Positions 34,178 to 42,379 of a stretch of 64,000 bases of DNA are shown here, in pieces. The DNA lies in the NCBI GenBank assembly GCA_020846635.1, contig JADLDO010000028.1:310001-374000 (forward strand). Direction: 5' to 3'. Numbering within the stretch: position 1 is the first letter of the stretch; each line of letters starts with the position of its first letter. The notes under the pieces were generated by a model. That model searched no databases. It was not told the DNA's origin and saw only the letters and a program-made list of their open reading frames with translations. The position numbers and the translations under genes are program-made. The stretch is from Caldilineaceae bacterium. Its GTDB lineage: Bacteria > Chloroflexota > Anaerolineae > Caldilineales > Caldilineaceae.

Positions 34178-34762
34178 GTGGAACGCACACGGGCAATCAT
34201 CGCCGACGATGAATCCTTGATTCGTATGGACTTGCGCGAGATGCTCACGAACCTGGGCTATTTGGTCGTAGGGGAAGTGGGCGATGGCCGCAGCGCGGTC
34301 AACTTGGCGCGGGAATTACGCCCGGACATCGTGATTATGGATATCAAGATGCCGGATATGGATGGCATAGAAGCCGCTAAAGTATTAACCGAAGAACGAG
34401 TCGCGCCTGTGCTGCTGCTCAGTGCCTATAGCCAACAGGATCTGGTGCAGCGGGCGCAAAAGGCAGGCGTGGCGGGCTATCTGGTCAAGCCCTTCCGTGA
34501 GAGTGATCTCACCCCTGCCATTGAGGTGGCGCTGGCACGCTTCAGCGAATTTCGCGCCATGGAGCGTGAGGTGGACACCTTGCAAGAGGCATTGGAGACG
34601 CGCAAGGCAGTGGATCGCGCCAAGGGTATTCTAATGGATACCCAGGGTCTAAACGAGACAGAAGCCTTCCGCAAGATTCAAAAGATGAGCATGAACAATC
34701 GCAAGTCCATGCGTACGGTGGCAGATGCAATTATCTTGGCCCATCAAATCAGCGAGCAGTGA
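34178..34762 (+). CDS. pdtaR: ANTAR-domain response regulator, PdtaR type
   Basis: Two-component output protein that acts on RNA rather than DNA. The receiver has IADDE at 8-12, phosphoacceptor Asp55 in VIMDIKMPD and the lysine in YLVKPF. The C-terminal ANTAR helical domain (about 135-190) has AVDRAKGILMDTQGLNETEAFRKIQKMSM. ANTAR proteins bind paired hairpins in nascent RNA and prevent termination. The start is a GTG at 34178 after GGGGAGACAGGGAC. It is 194 residues, the usual length. Paired with the kinase upstream, it forms a complete PdtaS-PdtaR system; the targets may include hairpin leaders elsewhere in the genome. Confidence 0.93.
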   Translation: MERTRAIIADDESLIRMDLREMLTNLGYLVVGEVGDGRSAVNLARELRPDIVIMDIKMPDMDGIEAAKVLTEERVAPVLLLSAYSQQDLVQRAQKAGVAGYLVKPFRESDLTPAIEVALARFSEFRAMEREVDTLQEALETRKAVDRAKGILMDTQGLNETEAFRKIQKMSMNNRKSMRTVADAIILAHQISEQ

Positions 34763-34822
34763 GCAAAACAGAGATCGAACGAAAAGCTGATCTCTAAAAG
34801 TGATCTAAAGGGGTAGGGATAA

Positions 34823-35563
34823 TTGCGCTTGTCGATCATCATGCCTGTTTACAATGAACGGGCGACTTTGGAAGATATTGTCCATCAAGTACAGACGGTA
34901 GATTTGACGGTCAATTCCGATAGCACGAATTTGGTATTACCGGGGCCGGTGACGTTGGAGCGTGAGCTTGTGATCGTTGACGACGGCTCCACCGATGGCA
35001 CGCGCGAGATCCTCGACCAGTGGCGCGCCGATCCCCCGCCCAACATGCAGATCATCTATCATGAGCGCAACAGTGGCAAAGGCGCGGCCCTGCGCACAGG
35101 CTTCCAACATGCCACTGGCGATATCCTGATCATTCAAGATGCCGACCTGGAATATGACCCGCGCGACTATGTGAAATTGCTGGAGCCGCTGCTGGAAGGG
35201 CGCTCGCCTGTTGTCTATGGCAGCCGCTTTTTGGGCGGCCCGCGCGCGGCGATGAGCCTGACGCATACGCTGGGCAATCAACTGCTCACCATCATTACCA
35301 ATCTGCTCTATGGCACGTCGTTGAGCGATATGGAAACCTGTTACAAATGTTTCCGTCGCGATGTGATCAGCGATATGGTTCTGCGTAGTCGCGCCTTTGA
35401 GATTGAGCCGGAATTGACCGCCAAGATTCTCAAACGAGGCTATACCATCTTTGAAGTCCCCATTAGCTACAACGGGCGTGCCTTCCACGAAGGCAAAAAG
35501 ATCAGTTGGCAAGATGGCTTTAGCGCGGTGCGTACCCTCGTTCGCTACCGCTTTGTGGATTGA
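34823..35563 (+). CDS. Family 2 glycosyltransferase (polyprenyl-phosphate type)
   Basis: GT-A fold transferase likely to load a sugar on a polyprenyl phosphate carrier. Marks: SIIMPVYNERATLEDIV at the start, VIVDDGSTDGT, RNSGKGAALRTG, the metal-binding DADLEYDP, GSRFLGG, and MMETCYKCFR-like DMETCYKCF. At 246 residues it has no transmembrane tail. The TTG start at 34823 has AAAGGGG nearby. It is followed by two large membrane proteins that use such lipid-linked sugars (gap 33 bases, then a 4-base overlap), so the three form an envelope-glycosylation unit. Confidence 0.92.
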   Translation: MRLSIIMPVYNERATLEDIVHQVQTVDLTVNSDSTNLVLPGPVTLERELVIVDDGSTDGTREILDQWRADPPPNMQIIYHERNSGKGAALRTGFQHATGDILIIQDADLEYDPRDYVKLLEPLLEGRSPVVYGSRFLGGPRAAMSLTHTLGNQLLTIITNLLYGTSLSDMETCYKCFRRDVISDMVLRSRAFEIEPELTAKILKRGYTIFEVPISYNGRAFHEGKKISWQDGFSAVRTLVRYRFVD

Positions 35564-35596
35564 TCTTTCCGATCCCATTTTGGGCCTGGACTTGCC

Positions 35597-37321
35597 ATGA
35601 GCCGCCCCATGTATCCGGCCCTTCCCTGGCGCTTGTCGCCGGTGCGTATGCGTCTGGCACTGGGCAGCTATGCCCAACTCCATGCTGTGACGCTGATTGC
35701 GCTGACCACTGTTGGCTTTGCGCTGCGGCTGGGGCTGCTGAGTGCCTTCCCCTTGCGCGAGGATGAAGCCATCTATGGCTATTGGGCGCGCAGCGCCATC
35801 ACAGACCCCTTCTTTCTCCATGTCTGGCCCGATAAGCCCCCACTCTTTATCTGGCTCTTGACGGGCGCGTTTGCCCTGCTGGGGCCAAGCGAAGCCGCGG
35901 CGCGCCTGGTCAGCATCTTTTCCAGCACCCTGACGATTCCGCTGGTGGCGTTAGGCGCGCAAAAACTCTGGCGCTCACGTCCGGCGGCACTGATGGCCGC
36001 GCTGCTGCTGGCGCTCAACCCCTACGCCGTAAGTTTTGCGCCCACTGCCTATACCGATTCCCTGTTGGTGCTACTGGGCACAGGCGCAGTCGTGTTGGCG
36101 TTGGGCGCGCCTGGAAGATTGCAGGCGCTAGGCGCAGGGCTGCTGTTTGGAGCGGCGTGCATGACCAAGCAGCAGGGGATTTTCTACGTGCCGTTGGTTT
36201 TTGCGCTGTTGTGGAGGGGTTCTCCCCCAAACCTGGGCAAGAAACCGGATCGTCGCCTACAAGTTCACAGTTCCCTCCCCACCCTGGGGAGGGTTAGGGA
36301 GGGGTTCTCCGGGCTGGGGTTCTCCGCCTTTTTCGGCATTGCCCTCATCACCCTCCCTATCCTGCTTTGGGACAGCCAACGCTGGGCCGTGGCTCCCTCA
36401 CCGTGGGACCTGGCACAACGCACCTATGCGCCGCTGACCTGGCTGCCGCCGCAGCAGTGGCCTTCCCGCTGGGATGCCTGGGCGGAGTGGCTCTGGTATT
36501 TGGGGGGGAATTGGATCGTGTGGGGCCTGTTGGCCGCGGCGATGGTTGTCGCGGCCTCCAAGATGTGGCGTCACCCGCACCTGGCGTTGATGCTCGGCTG
36601 GGGCGTTGGCTTTATCGCCTTGCATCTCGTTACCAGTGTCCAGGTCTGGGATCGCTATCTGCTGCCGTTGGCCCCGTGGCTGGCATTGGTGGCAAGCGGG
36701 CCATTGGCCCTTGCCGCGTACGGAGCTGTACAAACCGGGTGGCGGCGTCTCCTGCTCTTGCTGCTAGTCGTTGGCATGGTCGGATTCATACGTCCGGCGC
36801 TGGATGCAGCCCAGGGAAGGATACCGATTGGGGGCGACCACGGCGACTATGCCGGGCTGACCGCTGCGGTCGCGTGGCTGGAGAATGGCGCGGGGAGCCA
36901 GGAGCAAAGTGAAATAGGCAGCCCGCTCGTTCTCTATCATCAGGTGTTGGGCTGGCATTTTCGCTTCTACCTCTATGATGCATTGCAGCCACGCGGCGAC
37001 GATCCGCCGCGCGTTGATCTGCGCTGGTTCCCCAGCGCGGCGTATCTCGCCGACAACGCCGCCAAGACGCCTTACCCGCCAAAATTTCTGATCGTCCCCG
37101 ACTGGGCGACCCCGCGCGATCTGTCGCTGCACCTGGCGCTGCGCGGGTTAACGCTGGAACCGCGGCTGCATGTAGGGCGTTTTGCTGTGCTAGAGGTCGT
37201 CCAGCCGCCGCGCCCGCTTTGCGACTGGTGTATGTCGCGATCTCCTGGTTTCTCACCTTCCGGCTCACCTTTCGCGTCTCATTTCGGACCACTCGCCATG
37301 CCGCAGATGTCAACGCCATGA
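35597..37321 (+). CDS. Membrane glycosyltransferase, ArnT/PMT-like (GT39/83)
   Basis: Polytopic transferase that moves a sugar from a lipid carrier to a protein or lipid outside the membrane. About ten hydrophobic segments are seen. The catalytic acidic loop REDEAIYGYWARS is at residues 53-65, with the second motif DKPPLFIWL. Length 574. Residues about 207-243 are a hydrophilic, basic insert (PNLGKKPDRRLQVH, SLPTLGRVREG) in a region expected to lie between membrane helices; its DNA is hairpin repeat (36216-36325), so it is probably an insertion. It follows the GT2 gene and overlaps the YfhO gene by 4 bases (ATGA). Confidence 0.88.
   Translation: MSRPMYPALPWRLSPVRMRLALGSYAQLHAVTLIALTTVGFALRLGLLSAFPLREDEAIYGYWARSAITDPFFLHVWPDKPPLFIWLLTGAFALLGPSEAAARLVSIFSSTLTIPLVALGAQKLWRSRPAALMAALLLALNPYAVSFAPTAYTDSLLVLLGTGAVVLALGAPGRLQALGAGLLFGAACMTKQQGIFYVPLVFALLWRGSPPNLGKKPDRRLQVHSSLPTLGRVREGFSGLGFSAFFGIALITLPILLWDSQRWAVAPSPWDLAQRTYAPLTWLPPQQWPSRWDAWAEWLWYLGGNWIVWGLLAAAMVVAASKMWRHPHLALMLGWGVGFIALHLVTSVQVWDRYLLPLAPWLALVASGPLALAAYGAVQTGWRRLLLLLLVVGMVGFIRPALDAAQGRIPIGGDHGDYAGLTAAVAWLENGAGSQEQSEIGSPLVLYHQVLGWHFRFYLYDALQPRGDDPPRVDLRWFPSAAYLADNAAKTPYPPKFLIVPDWATPRDLSLHLALRGLTLEPRLHVGRFAVLEVVQPPRPLCDWCMSRSPGFSPSGSPFASHFGPLAMPQMSTP
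36216..36325. repeat. Hairpin repeat inserted in frame into the ArnT-like gene
   Basis: Three exact GGGGTTCTCC units at 36216-36225, 36301-36310 and 36316-36325 bracket CCCTCCCC-ACCCT-GGGGAGGG (36273-36293). The composition and CCCTCCC/GGGAGGG arms recall the intergenic palindrome. It keeps the frame open and codes for 35 or so polar residues. Confidence 0.75.
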
Positions 37322-40173
37322 GTGAATTATCCGAAAAGGTGGCTGTCACTCCCAAAGTAGTTGTCACCCCGAACCCATCCCGCAGTTGGCTCTGGGAGAT
37401 TGTTGTTGCGCTGCTGCTGGCTATTTTTGTCATGCTGCTCTATGCGCGCCTGCTGTTCACCAACCGCGTCCTTGCCAGCGGCGATATTCTGCTCTACTTC
37501 TACCCCTATCGCGACTATGCCGCGGCTGCGTTACGTAGCGGCGAGATCCCGCTTTGGAATCCCTACATCTTTCTGGGCGTACCCTTCCTGGCGAATCCGC
37601 AAGCGGCTGTACTCTATCCGCTGCATTGGCCTCTCAGTTGGCTCCCTGTCACCACCCAAGTCTATTGGAGCGCCGCGCTCCATACTTGGCTGTTGGGGCT
37701 GGGAGGCTATCTGCTAATGCGCCTGTGGGGACGGAGCCGCTGGGCGGGGTTGATTACGGGCTTGGTTCTGGCGGGGAGTGGCTTTTATGGGGGATTGATC
37801 GGCCATCTGAACCAGATGAATGGCGCGGCGTGGCTGCCGTGGGCCCTAGCGGTGCTGGTCTGGGCGGGGCAGGGAGAGCCAGGGGAAAGAATCAGGTGGG
37901 CGCGTGCGCTGCGTGCTGCGGGGTTGTTTGGGCTGCTGGTGGCGCTGATGCTGCTGGCGGGGCATACGCAGACGGTTTACATCAACCTTTTTGGGCTGGC
38001 AGTGTGGGTGGTGTGGCCGCTGGTGGGGAGAGCAGGGGGATTCTTTGCTGCGCTCAGAATGACCGGGAAGCGGCTGCTGGTCTATGGTGTGGGCGTAGTG
38101 GTGGGGGCATTGGCGGCGGCTCCACAATTGCTGCCCACGCTGGAGTTGAGCGCGCGCGGGTTGCGCCAGGGTGGTTTGGGCTATGGTGAAGTGAGCAGCT
38201 TTAGCCTGCAACCGCTGCGGCTGCCCTGGACGCTGCTGCCCTCCTATGGCCTGGTTGACCTGGGCGTGGTCTTTGGCACGTCGGGCTATACGGAGTTCGT
38301 GGCCTATGTCGGCATTTTTGCGCTGCTCCTGGCGGCGTTGGGAATATGGCGAGGTCGCGGCGCGGCTTGGACGAGCGGGTTGCTCTTGGCTGCGCTGGGG
38401 CTCTTCTTGGCCGCGGGGCGTTGGAACCCCTTCTATTATCTGCTCTACTGGATTGTGCCAGGATTCGACCTTTTCCGCGCGCCCGCACGCTGGATGATGC
38501 TCTACACGCTGGGCATGGCGATCTTGGCGGGGATTGGCCTGGATCGATGGCCGCGCCGGCGTATGAGCGTCAAAATCGCGGGCGTTGCGCTGGTGGGACT
38601 GGTGGCGCTCGACTTGATTTTGGCGGCCCGCGCCCTGCCCCATACGCAGACCACGGCCCCCCAAGCCGTCTATGAAATTCGCACCGCGCTCGCCCACTTG
38701 CTCACCGACCCGGCGCGTGACGCGCTCCACCCCGCCGCGGCAGGTCGCTTCTTGGGCATGAGCAGTATCACCTATGACCCTGGTGACATGGCCGACTATG
38801 CGCGCCTCTTGCGCGATGGCCCCACCCCGCAACTGGACGCACGCGCCTTTGACCAGTTGATCATTGCCCTCAAGGTGCAGGAGTTGCTTGCACCCAATTT
38901 GGCGCTGCTCTGGCGCGTGCCCAGCCTGGACGGCTTTGATGGCGGGGTGCTGCCGCTGGCGCGCTATCTCGACTTTCTCACCCTCTTTGTGCCACCGGAT
39001 CAGCTGATCCCCGATGGCCGCCTGCGCGAGCAGGTCAAACGTATGCCCTCTGCCGACCTGCTGGCGATCTTCAATGTGCAGTACGTGATCACCGACAAGG
39101 TAGCTGACCTCTGGTTTGAGGATGTCTACTATGACCGGCAGATCGGCGCGCAACTGAACGCCGATCTGCCCACGGTCACGGTTGATGCCCCGCGCCCTTT
39201 TCCCGCCACCCACCTGCATCTGATCGCCACCGCCGAAGGGGATGATGCCGCCCTTGCCGGGGCCAACCGCCCGGTGCTAACGGTAAGTGTTACCGGTGTG
39301 GATGCCACTGGTGAAACGGTCACGGTGCAACTGCCTGTGCTGGCAGGTGATGAGCCGGGCGCGCAACTTGCCGATGCCCAGCTAGACAGCCCCCTGGCGG
39401 AGCGTAACGGCGCGCTCGTTGCGTATCGGGATGTGGAGGGTGAACGTCAAGAGTATAGAGTCAGCCTGGAACTGCCTGCGGTTTTGACCCCTGATGCCAT
39501 TACGCTGACCTGGCAGCCGGACGCTCCACCGATTACGGTGCAGGCCGCAACGTTGGTCGATGCACGTACGGGGATGTTTACGGCGCTGCTACCCAGCGAC
39601 CGGGGCCGTTTTCAACTGGCCCACAGCGGCGATGTGAAAATCTATGAAAATTTGGATCTGCTGCCGCGCGCCTACCTTGTCCATCGCGTCTTGACCGCGG
39701 CGGATGCGGATCAAGCCGTGGCACAGGTGGCCGCGGCTGACTTTGACCCGGCAGATGCAGCGGTAGTGGAGGGGCTAGACGCCTTTCGCACAACGGCGAG
39801 TCCTGGGGATGGCGCGGCCCTGCTCGACTATGCCCCTGAACGGGTGCTGATTGAGAGTCACAGCGCCGAGCCCGCCTTGCTGGTTTTGTCCGATGGCGAC
39901 GATCCGGGCTGGCATGCCACCGTGGATGGCGCGCCTGTGCCTATCTATCGCACCAATGTTCTCTTGCGCGGTGTAGAAGTGCCTGCGGGGAGGCACAGGG
40001 TGGAGTTTGTCTATCGCCCTGCACCCTGGCAGCAAGGTTTGTGGGTGGGAGCGGTTGGGCTGGTGTTGATCGCAGGGTTGCTAGTCGGGGGACGCGATTG
40101 GCGCAGAAAACCCCAAGCACCGCCAAGTCCGCCCAGAGCTAAAGCCACTGGGCTACGGTGCGACGCCCCCTAA
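37318..40173 (+). CDS. YfhO-family large membrane protein
   Basis: Large integral membrane protein (951 residues) of the YfhO/GT-C type. About a dozen hydrophobic helices fill the first half, with an extracytoplasmic loop containing DILLYFYPYRDYAAAALRSGEIPLWNPYIFLGVPFLANPQAA, the typical first loop, and a large C-terminal soluble part ending in VEVPAGRHRVEFVYRPAPW before a last helix. YfhO glycosylates lipoteichoic acid in Bacillus; here the acceptor is unknown. The ATG at 37318 overlaps the preceding stop (ATGA), which indicates coupled translation; a GTG-like earlier frame at 37219 is unlikely. A short repeat-derived segment FFAALRMTGK lies at about residues 240-250. Confidence 0.88.
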   Translation: MSELSEKVAVTPKVVVTPNPSRSWLWEIVVALLLAIFVMLLYARLLFTNRVLASGDILLYFYPYRDYAAAALRSGEIPLWNPYIFLGVPFLANPQAAVLYPLHWPLSWLPVTTQVYWSAALHTWLLGLGGYLLMRLWGRSRWAGLITGLVLAGSGFYGGLIGHLNQMNGAAWLPWALAVLVWAGQGEPGERIRWARALRAAGLFGLLVALMLLAGHTQTVYINLFGLAVWVVWPLVGRAGGFFAALRMTGKRLLVYGVGVVVGALAAAPQLLPTLELSARGLRQGGLGYGEVSSFSLQPLRLPWTLLPSYGLVDLGVVFGTSGYTEFVAYVGIFALLLAALGIWRGRGAAWTSGLLLAALGLFLAAGRWNPFYYLLYWIVPGFDLFRAPARWMMLYTLGMAILAGIGLDRWPRRRMSVKIAGVALVGLVALDLILAARALPHTQTTAPQAVYEIRTALAHLLTDPARDALHPAAAGRFLGMSSITYDPGDMADYARLLRDGPTPQLDARAFDQLIIALKVQELLAPNLALLWRVPSLDGFDGGVLPLARYLDFLTLFVPPDQLIPDGRLREQVKRMPSADLLAIFNVQYVITDKVADLWFEDVYYDRQIGAQLNADLPTVTVDAPRPFPATHLHLIATAEGDDAALAGANRPVLTVSVTGVDATGETVTVQLPVLAGDEPGAQLADAQLDSPLAERNGALVAYRDVEGERQEYRVSLELPAVLTPDAITLTWQPDAPPITVQAATLVDARTGMFTALLPSDRGRFQLAHSGDVKIYENLDLLPRAYLVHRVLTAADADQAVAQVAAADFDPADAAVVEGLDAFRTTASPGDGAALLDYAPERVLIESHSAEPALLVLSDGDDPGWHATVDGAPVPIYRTNVLLRGVEVPAGRHRVEFVYRPAPWQQGLWVGAVGLVLIAGLLVGGRDWRRKPQAPPSPPRAKATGLRCDAP
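38035..38064. repeat. Short dispersed repeat embedded in the YfhO-like gene
   Basis: GGATTCTTTGCTGCGCTCAG and the following AATGA match, with one substitution over the shared core, the segment at 25730-25753 in the MITE-like element. Translated it reads FFAALRMT, a peptide often produced when this repeat lands in a gene. Confidence 0.7.
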
Positions 40174-40207
40174 ACGGGGCTTCAGACGCAGCTCGCCAAG
40201 CCCCGTT
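40173..40207. other. Hairpin after the YfhO-like gene
   Basis: AACGGGGCTT (40173-40182) and AAGCCCCGTT (40198-40207) form a perfect 10-bp stem over a 15-base loop, starting at the stop codon. Without a T-run it is a possible rho-dependent or processed end. The rest of the 255-base gap to amaP has GC-rich repeat debris (GGGCTCCCG at about 40239). Confidence 0.55.
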
Positions 40208-40428
40208 CAAGGTGCGTTGTAAGATAGCCGCGCCCAAAGGGCTCCCGTTTTAGCCTCCGGCGGCGTGTGCTGCACAACTTGTGGGCAATGATAAGCCGAC
40301 CCGGTTACGGTGGGGTACTTTTGGTATAACTCCGTGTATAATGTACTTTGATCCGCTTCTTGTGGGTAGGATAATTGGCAGGATAAGTAGAGAAATGGCG
40401 GCGTGGATACGCCGATGAAAGTAGTAGC

Positions 40429-40992
40429 ATGAACACCTTTAACCGGATTACGGCCATTGTGGTGTGGACGGTGTTGATGGCGGCATTGGGAGTGGCCGCG
40501 GTTGCGCCCATTGCCACGGTCGCTTGGCTCCAGGATGCCTTGACACAGGCGGAGATATGGCTCCGCGCCCAGCAGGAAGCTGACCCTAGCAATTTTCTCA
40601 TCGGGCAGATCGCCGTGGGGGTGATCGCTCTGATCATCTTTGGCGTGTTGATCGGTGTGGAGATTTGGAGCGGCCAACGGCGCGGCGTCCGCATCCGCAC
40701 CGCTCAAGGCGGGCAAGCCGAACTGGATACCTCCAGCATCAGCCGCCGCCTCACCTGGCAGCTCGACCAGCTTGCCGAGGTCATCAGCGTGGTGCCCATC
40801 GTCAAGTCCAAAGGCGGCTCGGTAGACATTAAGCTGGAGATTGAGGCCGCACCCGATATTGATGTGCCGATGAAAACCGACGAGGTGGTGGAAGTGACGC
40901 GCGATCTAATCGAGCAGGATATGGGGTTGAAGCTGGGGCGGCTGGATGTGCATATGCGCTATGCGCCTATGGACCCGGAATGGGCACGCTGA
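40429..40992 (+). CDS. amaP: AmaP-like membrane anchor of alkaline-shock type
   Basis: Membrane protein of 187 residues with two N-terminal helices (about 7-30 and 58-80) followed by a cytosolic domain. The layout and the sequence VRIRTAQGGQAELDTSSISRRLTWQLDQLAEVISVVPIVKSKGGSVDIKLE fit AmaP, which tethers Asp23/Gls24 proteins to the membrane. No Asp23 gene is adjacent. The ATG at 40429 is used. It precedes scpB by 18 bases on the same strand, so cotranscription is expected, though no shared function is known. Confidence 0.72.
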   Translation: MNTFNRITAIVVWTVLMAALGVAAVAPIATVAWLQDALTQAEIWLRAQQEADPSNFLIGQIAVGVIALIIFGVLIGVEIWSGQRRGVRIRTAQGGQAELDTSSISRRLTWQLDQLAEVISVVPIVKSKGGSVDIKLEIEAAPDIDVPMKTDEVVEVTRDLIEQDMGLKLGRLDVHMRYAPMDPEWAR

Positions 40993-41010
40993 AGTGGCAG
41001 GGTTTGCTGA

Positions 41011-42159
41011 ATGACTTGGCGTGAACTCTGGCAATCGACCGTCACCAACTTGAAGGCATTGTTGGGCATCTCTCCCCCACCCGCGCCCCCTGCATCGCCC
41101 CCCAAGCGTAAACCTCATGCATTGACGGGGCCTGTTACCTACTCCGATCTTGATGAAGAACAGAGCCCGCAGACCATCGACCTGACACCTTCGCGCGCCA
41201 TCCCCCCGCCCACGTCACCGCTGCGCACGCGCAAAGAGCCAAAGGTTCCGGCGCATATTGCGCGCGAGGTCGCGGCATTTGCATCGTCAAACCAACCCCG
41301 CGATCAACACCATATCGAAGATAAGTACGCGCTCCCCGCGGCCATTGCCGGCATGGTGAGGACGAGCCAGGATAGTTCACAAGTGGCGCAAATCGAGATG
41401 GGGACATCCCCAATTCACCCCGATTCTTTTGAGCCTGACGAGGGCGAACCGCCCAACAGCAGCAACCAGTACACGGATCATCAGCATGATCGTGACGATG
41501 AGAGTCGCGGTAACGATGCTTATCAAGGCGACGATCATGATGGCGATCAAGGTGACGCGCCAGATGACAGCGACGAGGGTGTAGCATTGACCACCCTGCT
41601 GGAGAGCTTGCTCTTTGTCGCCGCCGAGCCGGTTGCGCCTCTCCAGTTGGCAAAGACACTGGAGCTATCGCTGGAGGTGATTGAACAGGGTTTGGCGGAG
41701 TTGGCGGATTACTACCAGCGCAGCCTGCGCGGCTTGCGGCTGCAACGCTTTAACGACAAGGTGCAATTGGTCACGGCTTCTGCCGCCGCGCCCTTTATTG
41801 AAATTTTCCTCAACCTGGATAACAGCACGCGGCTCAGTGCGCCCGCGCTAGAGACATTAGCCGTCATCGCCTATCGCCAGCCCGTCACCCGCGCCCAGAT
41901 CGAAGCAGTGCGCGGGGTCGATTGTGCAGGCGTGCTGCGTACGCTGGTGCAGCGCGGTTTGGTGGCAGATGTGGGGCGCATGGAGGGGGTCGGTCGCCCC
42001 ATCCTCTACGGCGTGACCGAGTTGTTTATGCAGCACTTCGGCCTGATGGAAATGGCCGAACTGCCCCCGTTGGAAGAAACCGAGGCCGACCAACTCTGGG
42101 CCGCCACGGTCTTGGATGAGCAAGATTTGGATGATCCACGGCTAGACAAGCCTCAGTAG
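41011..42159 (+). CDS. scpB: Segregation and condensation protein ScpB with long acidic extension
   Basis: Kleisin-associated subunit of the SMC-ScpAB condensin. The ScpB core starts near residue 193 (LTTLLESLLFVAAEPVAPLQLAKTL) and contains FNDKVQLVT, LSAPALETLAVIAYRQPVTRAQIEAVRGVDC, and GRPILYGVTELFMQHFGL. In front are about 190 residues not found in ordinary ScpB (which total about 180-250): a Pro-rich part, then an acidic His/Asp/Gln-rich tract at about 150-190, probably disordered. The frame is continuous from the ATG at 41011, with GGCAGGG upstream, so it is a real extension unless translation also starts internally. scpA is not in the window. Confidence 0.9.
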   Translation: MTWRELWQSTVTNLKALLGISPPPAPPASPPKRKPHALTGPVTYSDLDEEQSPQTIDLTPSRAIPPPTSPLRTRKEPKVPAHIAREVAAFASSNQPRDQHHIEDKYALPAAIAGMVRTSQDSSQVAQIEMGTSPIHPDSFEPDEGEPPNSSNQYTDHQHDRDDESRGNDAYQGDDHDGDQGDAPDDSDEGVALTTLLESLLFVAAEPVAPLQLAKTLELSLEVIEQGLAELADYYQRSLRGLRLQRFNDKVQLVTASAAAPFIEIFLNLDNSTRLSAPALETLAVIAYRQPVTRAQIEAVRGVDCAGVLRTLVQRGLVADVGRMEGVGRPILYGVTELFMQHFGLMEMAELPPLEETEADQLWAATVLDEQDLDDPRLDKPQ

Positions 42160-42379
42160 GTCGAGCGCAAGTAGAATCGACTCGCGTTCGTTTTTCTGCC
42201 TCCCAGATACACCCTGTCGCTCCCACTCATGTTGATGGTCAGCCAATTCGTTGGTAGAATGTCAGGTAAGGGACATCGCATCATGGCACTCTATGATTAA
42301 CTTAATGATCGAGAGTGACCTGTAGCGAGGTTCTTGATAGACGCTCTATCTAGTCGAGCGCTCAACGGTTGGAGGCGCT

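Noticed and set aside
37846..39219. Long antisense frame (457 codons) opposite the YfhO-like gene, and similar ones at 3613-4854 and 17629-18957
   Set aside because: High GC gives long open antisense frames; they have no family marks and lie wholly over well-supported genes.
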